This document shows positions 60,877 through 64,000 of a DNA stretch of 64,000 bases, one piece after another (the stretch's first letter is position 1; the number at the start of each line of letters is the position of its first letter). The position numbers and the translations under genes were made by a program. Under the pieces are notes generated by a model, which had not been told where the DNA came from, did no database searches, and worked only from the letters and a program-made list of their open reading frames with translations. The stretch comes from CAYFSS01 sp964345975 (GTDB taxonomy: Bacteria; Bacillota; Clostridia; Saccharofermentanales; Fastidiosipilaceae): NCBI GenBank assembly GCA_964345975.1, contig CAYFSS010000001.1:62001-126000 (forward strand). The letters run 5' to 3'.

Positions 60877-62151
60877 TCAGTTTTCTTCTTGACCGGGAAG
60901 CTTAGCTTCAACGCTTACAGTAAGAGTATCGAGTGCTTCGTCCCGTGCGACTTCTTTGAGAACCTCGTTTTCGAGCGTGGACTTCTCAACCATGTATTCC
61001 ATGGCTTCCAAATCTTGGCGAGTGAAATCCTGCTCCGGATCAATCCTTTGCTGCATCTTCTGAACGACAAAGAGACGGCGCAAAGCTTCCCAGCGATGAG
61101 CTTTACGGTCACGGAAGAACGTCACAAGGAAGAGACCAATAAGAGCTAAGCCGATATAACCGATGAACGGATACAAGATACTGACCAGGCGCTTGAACCC
61201 CAAGAAGCTCAAGCCGTACCCCACAACGACCAAGATGACAAGCGTCGGGCGAAAGCGCTCCGGGCGCTTACGACTGATCCGTGCAGTGAGGGCATAATAC
61301 ATACCCACGCCCGTATTAAAGATCATGCCGAGAATGACGATAGACATAAAGCTTCCTAGAGCAGGATTGATCAGGTTTACAAGTTCAAGCATCGGGAGAT
61401 CAGCAGCTCTGACAAAGTCTACCTGGAAGTAGAGAGCAAGCGTCATGATGACAACCAGGACACCGACGATAACGCCTCCGACAAGTCCACCTAAGCGTGC
61501 AATCCGTAGGTCGAGCAAGGCGCCACCCATGACGATAGCCATCGACACTGCGCACATGAGACTCATGGCAACATAATTGAGTGACGACAGCCAAGAAAAC
61601 GGCAAAGTTGTCTCAAGGGTTCTAGCGGATTGATCAAGCTGATGGATCGTCTCGAAATCCGTTTGACTTATCGCGTAGACAGCAGCGACCACGATAAACA
61701 CGATCATGAAAGGCGTAATCGCTCCGATGACATTGGTCACCTTCTCGACATCCATCATCCCTACAACGATGATCAATACGGCCATGATCAACGCCCCGAT
61801 CCAGATCGGGAGCCCAAACTGTTGCTCCAGATTACTCCCTGCACCGGCAATCATCACGAAACCGATGCAAAGACAGGTAAACGAAATCGAAGCATCCAGG
61901 AGCTTGGCAAGCCATGGATGAGCGATCTCATCCAAGACTTCCATATGCTCGTTCGCAAAATAATAGCTCCCTAACTGGAGCGCGATGAGCCCTGTGATCC
62001 CGAAGAGGATAACAGCAGCAACTGCCCCAATAATCCCATGGTACCCAAAAGCCACAAAATACTGCAGGATCTCTTGCCCTGAAGCAAAGCCCGCACCAAC
62101 CAACACGCCTACATATGCAAGCGCAATCATCACTATTCTCTTAATATTCAT
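60877..62151 (-). CDS. YkvI-like membrane transporter (APC superfamily)
   Basis: A 424-residue protein with about ten membrane segments. It starts MNIKRIVMIALAYVGVLVGAGFASGQEILQYFVAFG, close to YkvI-type proteins, which belong to the APC fold. A tail of about 80 residues at the C-terminus is polar and acidic. I prefer the ATG at 62151 (AAGG three bases before it is the only site) over the one 33 bases upstream. The substrate is unknown. It stands between the histidine kinase and the SDR gene on the opposite strand to the kinase. Confidence 0.8.
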   Translation of the reverse strand: MNIKRIVMIALAYVGVLVGAGFASGQEILQYFVAFGYHGIIGAVAAVILFGITGLIALQLGSYYFANEHMEVLDEIAHPWLAKLLDASISFTCLCIGFVMIAGAGSNLEQQFGLPIWIGALIMAVLIIVVGMMDVEKVTNVIGAITPFMIVFIVVAAVYAISQTDFETIHQLDQSARTLETTLPFSWLSSLNYVAMSLMCAVSMAIVMGGALLDLRIARLGGLVGGVIVGVLVVIMTLALYFQVDFVRAADLPMLELVNLINPALGSFMSIVILGMIFNTGVGMYYALTARISRKRPERFRPTLVILVVVGYGLSFLGFKRLVSILYPFIGYIGLALIGLFLVTFFRDRKAHRWEALRRLFVVQKMQQRIDPEQDFTRQDLEAMEYMVEKSTLENEVLKEVARDEALDTLTVSVEAKLPGQEEN

Positions 62152-62312
62152 AAACCTTAGGGTGACAGGAAACAATGAAATCATGTTAAAACAGCTTTAG
62201 GATCGGCAAATACTTCTAATTTCCTGTAGTAATTAACCAGTCATTTTCGTTCTAACGCCTATTTTTGTACCTTCTTACAACACATGATCACAATCTCTCT
62301 GCCAGTCTCTAC

Positions 62313-62340
62313 AAAAAAGATCCCGGACGAACCGGGATCT
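62313..62340 (-). terminator. Terminator after the SDR gene
   Basis: On the minus strand AGATCCCGG pairs with CCGGGATCT around five bases, followed by six T. It lies 36 bases past the SDR stop. Confidence 0.9.
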
Positions 62341-62376
62341 ACAAACGTCATAGTAACGGATAAAAGTAATGCTTGA

Positions 62377-63159
62377 TTACTGGATGTGCTTACCACCGTC
62401 GAGACGGAGACCGTAACCCATGATATGAGCAGTGTTCGGGCTAGCCATGAAGACCGTAGCATCAGCAACTTCCTTAACAGTTGCATAGCGCTTGTCGAGA
62501 GTAGCATCAGCGAAGAAACGCTCAGCTTCTTCAGGCGTCTTCGTGTCGCCGAAGATATTCTTCTCGATGCGACGCATCATTTCGGTGTCAACCGCTGAAG
62601 GAGCAATAAAGTTGACGTGAACACCCTTGTCACCGAGCTCATGAGCAGCACTCATGACAAGACCCTTGACCGCATGCTTCGATGCACAGTAATGACTCAT
62701 GCCGGCAGAACCAACGTAGGAGCCTTCAGAACCGATAACCACGATAGAGCCCCACTCGCCGTCGAGGATATAAGGGATAGCGTGCTTCATGCAGTACATA
62801 ACACCGAAAACGTTGATGTCAAAGACCCAGCGCCAGTTCTCATCCGTAGCATCCTGAACGAACGCAGCGTCACCATTCTGACCGGCATTCGGAACCAAGA
62901 TGTCGATCGTACCGAAGTCTTCCACGATCTGCTTCATGGTAGCTTCGACTTCTGATTCGTTGGTAACGTCAAGGACGTAGCCACGGACCTGACCTTCATC
63001 GAACGTCAGTCTTGGTAGCAAATCGTCGAGCTTCTCTTGACGGGTAGAAGTACATGCAACTTTCGCACCTTCTTCCAAGAAACCCTTCACAATTGCCTCA
63101 CCGATACCACCGGTTGAACCTGTGATGACTACTACTTTGTCTTTTAATCCAAGATCCAT
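62377..63159 (-). CDS. Short-chain dehydrogenase/reductase
   Basis: A 260-residue classical SDR. KVVVITGSTGGIGEAIVKGF is the NAD(P) motif TGxxxGIG, VPNAGQNGDAAF carries the NNAG-like motif, and the catalytic Ser, Tyr and Lys appear in GSIVVIGSEGSYVG and MSHYCASKHAVKGLV (YxxxK). The ATG at 63159 has GGGGG six bases upstream; a TTG start four codons earlier is less likely. The enzyme could reduce a sugar, a fatty or steroid-like substrate; there is no substrate clue. It lies divergent from the edge gene. Confidence 0.9.
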   Translation of the reverse strand: MDLGLKDKVVVITGSTGGIGEAIVKGFLEEGAKVACTSTRQEKLDDLLPRLTFDEGQVRGYVLDVTNESEVEATMKQIVEDFGTIDILVPNAGQNGDAAFVQDATDENWRWVFDINVFGVMYCMKHAIPYILDGEWGSIVVIGSEGSYVGSAGMSHYCASKHAVKGLVMSAAHELGDKGVHVNFIAPSAVDTEMMRRIEKNIFGDTKTPEEAERFFADATLDKRYATVKEVADATVFMASPNTAHIMGYGLRLDGGKHIQ

Positions 63160-63361
63160 ACATACCCCCAAAATTTCTTATCATTGAAAACAATAGCTAA
63201 AATAATATCATAAAATTAATAAATTTGGCACTAATTCAAGCAAGTCAAAGCACAATTAGCCGAGGATTCTTTGATTATTCAGGATTTGAACGACATCTGT
63301 CACGATATACTGTACACATTGAAGATAAGTTTAGGCTTTTTTATGGAACAAGGAGCACCCT

Positions 63362-64000
63362 ATGATTATTCTCATCACCGGAGCATCTCACACAGGCAAG
63401 ACCCTCCTCGCTCAAAAACTCCTTAAGCACTATCAATACCCCTATCTCTCCATCGATCACCTAAAGATGGGGCTCATTCGCAGTGGACAAACCACCCTCA
63501 CCCCCGAAGATGACGACGAGCTCACCGACTACCTCTGGCCTATCGTGCAAGAGATGATCAAGACAGCGATCGAGAACGACCAAGATCTCATCATCGAAGG
63601 ACTCTACATTCCCCCTACCTGGCAAGATGGTTTCGACAAACACTATCTTCGACACATCACCTACATCTGTCTCGTCATGTCCCCGCGCTATATCAAGACT
63701 CACTTCCACCACATAAAAGCCCACGCCTCCGTCATCGAAACTCGGCTCGACGATTCCATCACAACCCCGGAAGTCGTGCTGAGAGATAACCGACGAACCC
63801 TGGAAGAATGCCTATCGCATGATTTGGACTATGTATGGATCGATGACGATTTTGAATCCGACATTGCTCAAGGTCTCGCTCGCATCCTCGGAAACAGCCC
63901 GATCCGCGATATGAGTAAGCGAACTGCTATGCGACGTAAAGATCGTGAAATGAGCGTGGAGTTCGGTAAAGCTCTCATCGATCAAGCTGCCTACGGTGTC
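63362..64000 (+). CDS. P-loop kinase fused to a pyridoxamine-5'-phosphate-oxidase-like domain (runs off right edge)
   Basis: The first about 180 residues are a P-loop kinase: IILITGASHTGKTLLAQKL (Walker A at residues 7-14), then a substrate region with LSIDHLKMGLIR and IIEGLYIPPTW, as in 2-phosphoglycerate kinase- or adenylate-kinase-like enzymes. Without a stop the same frame continues into MRRKDREMSVEFGKALIDQAAYGV (residues 190-213), which resembles the start of NimA/pyridoxamine-phosphate-oxidase-like flavin proteins. No ribosome site precedes the internal Met, which supports fusion. The C-terminus lies outside the window. The ATG follows AAGGAGC eight bases upstream. What the kinase acts on is unknown. 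Confidence 0.7.
   Translation, partial: MIILITGASHTGKTLLAQKLLKHYQYPYLSIDHLKMGLIRSGQTTLTPEDDDELTDYLWPIVQEMIKTAIENDQDLIIEGLYIPPTWQDGFDKHYLRHITYICLVMSPRYIKTHFHHIKAHASVIETRLDDSITTPEVVLRDNRRTLEECLSHDLDYVWIDDDFESDIAQGLARILGNSPIRDMSKRTAMRRKDREMSVEFGKALIDQAAYGV

Overview
The window looks like a chromosomal segment of a low-to-mid GC Gram-positive anaerobe, most likely in class Clostridia (Bacillota). The grounds are a clostridial-type long PurL, HemZ, SepF next to the YggS protein, type II pantothenate kinase, a T-box leader ahead of thrS, AGGAGG-type ribosome binding sites, a sortase with a wall-anchored adhesin, and an oxygen-independent GlpABC-like glycerol-3-phosphate module. I cannot name the genus from the sequence. 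No rRNA, CRISPR array, intact phage or intact transposon is visible.

Layout. 1-4.6 kb: purE-purL operon (purL runs off the left edge), a decayed purC just upstream, then tRNA-Gly and tRNA-Arg. 4.7-15.4 kb: minus-strand genes for a methyltransferase, an LtaS-like membrane phosphotransferase, polyphosphate kinase 1, Ppx/GppA, shikimate kinase, HemZ, a DUF1624 acyltransferase-like membrane protein and pantothenate kinase. 15.5-21.2 kb: a glycosyltransferase, then the run Alum_res/methionine gamma-lyase-like enzyme, HlyD-like adaptor, YggS, sepF. 21.5-29.5 kb: tRNA-Leu, a Gfo/Idh/MocA oxidoreductase, a J-like membrane protein, lysS, greA, a TSUP transporter, pirin and a zinc-ribbon orphan. 29.5-34.2 kb: glpK with a GlpA-like FAD protein carrying a BFD-like [2Fe-2S] region, a second FAD oxidoreductase and a DUF1667 protein, behind a GlpR-like operator. 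34.6-42.1 kb: tRNA-Ser(TGA) and a surface-protein locus (secreted 481-aa protein, 1632-aa thioester/SpaA-repeat adhesin, class B-like sortase). 42.3-44.2 kb: graveyard of mobile DNA around tRNA-Ser(GCT): phage-type regulator, Fic remnant, IS3 stub, tandem arm-site-like repeats. 44.2-53.9 kb: ABC transporter, Xaa-Pro aminopeptidase, T-box-thrS, cysK and a divergent Rrf2 regulator, an orphan gene, proC. 53.9-64 kb: a DUF1538 membrane protein with PII-like partner, PPK2, a DUF4342 protein upstream of a two-component system, a YkvI-like transporter, an SDR enzyme, and at the right edge a P-loop kinase fused to a pyridoxamine-phosphate-oxidase-like domain.

The genes suggest an anaerobe that stores and reuses polyphosphate (PPK1, Ppx, PPK2), uses glycerol through GlpK and a quinone- or ferredoxin-linked dehydrogenase, and attaches to host or neighbour surfaces. 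The least explained units are the DUF1538/PII pair, the adhesin-sortase locus (the sortase lacks the expected Arg and the sorting motif is atypical), and the edge fusion. Assignments come from motif reading only; no database search was run.
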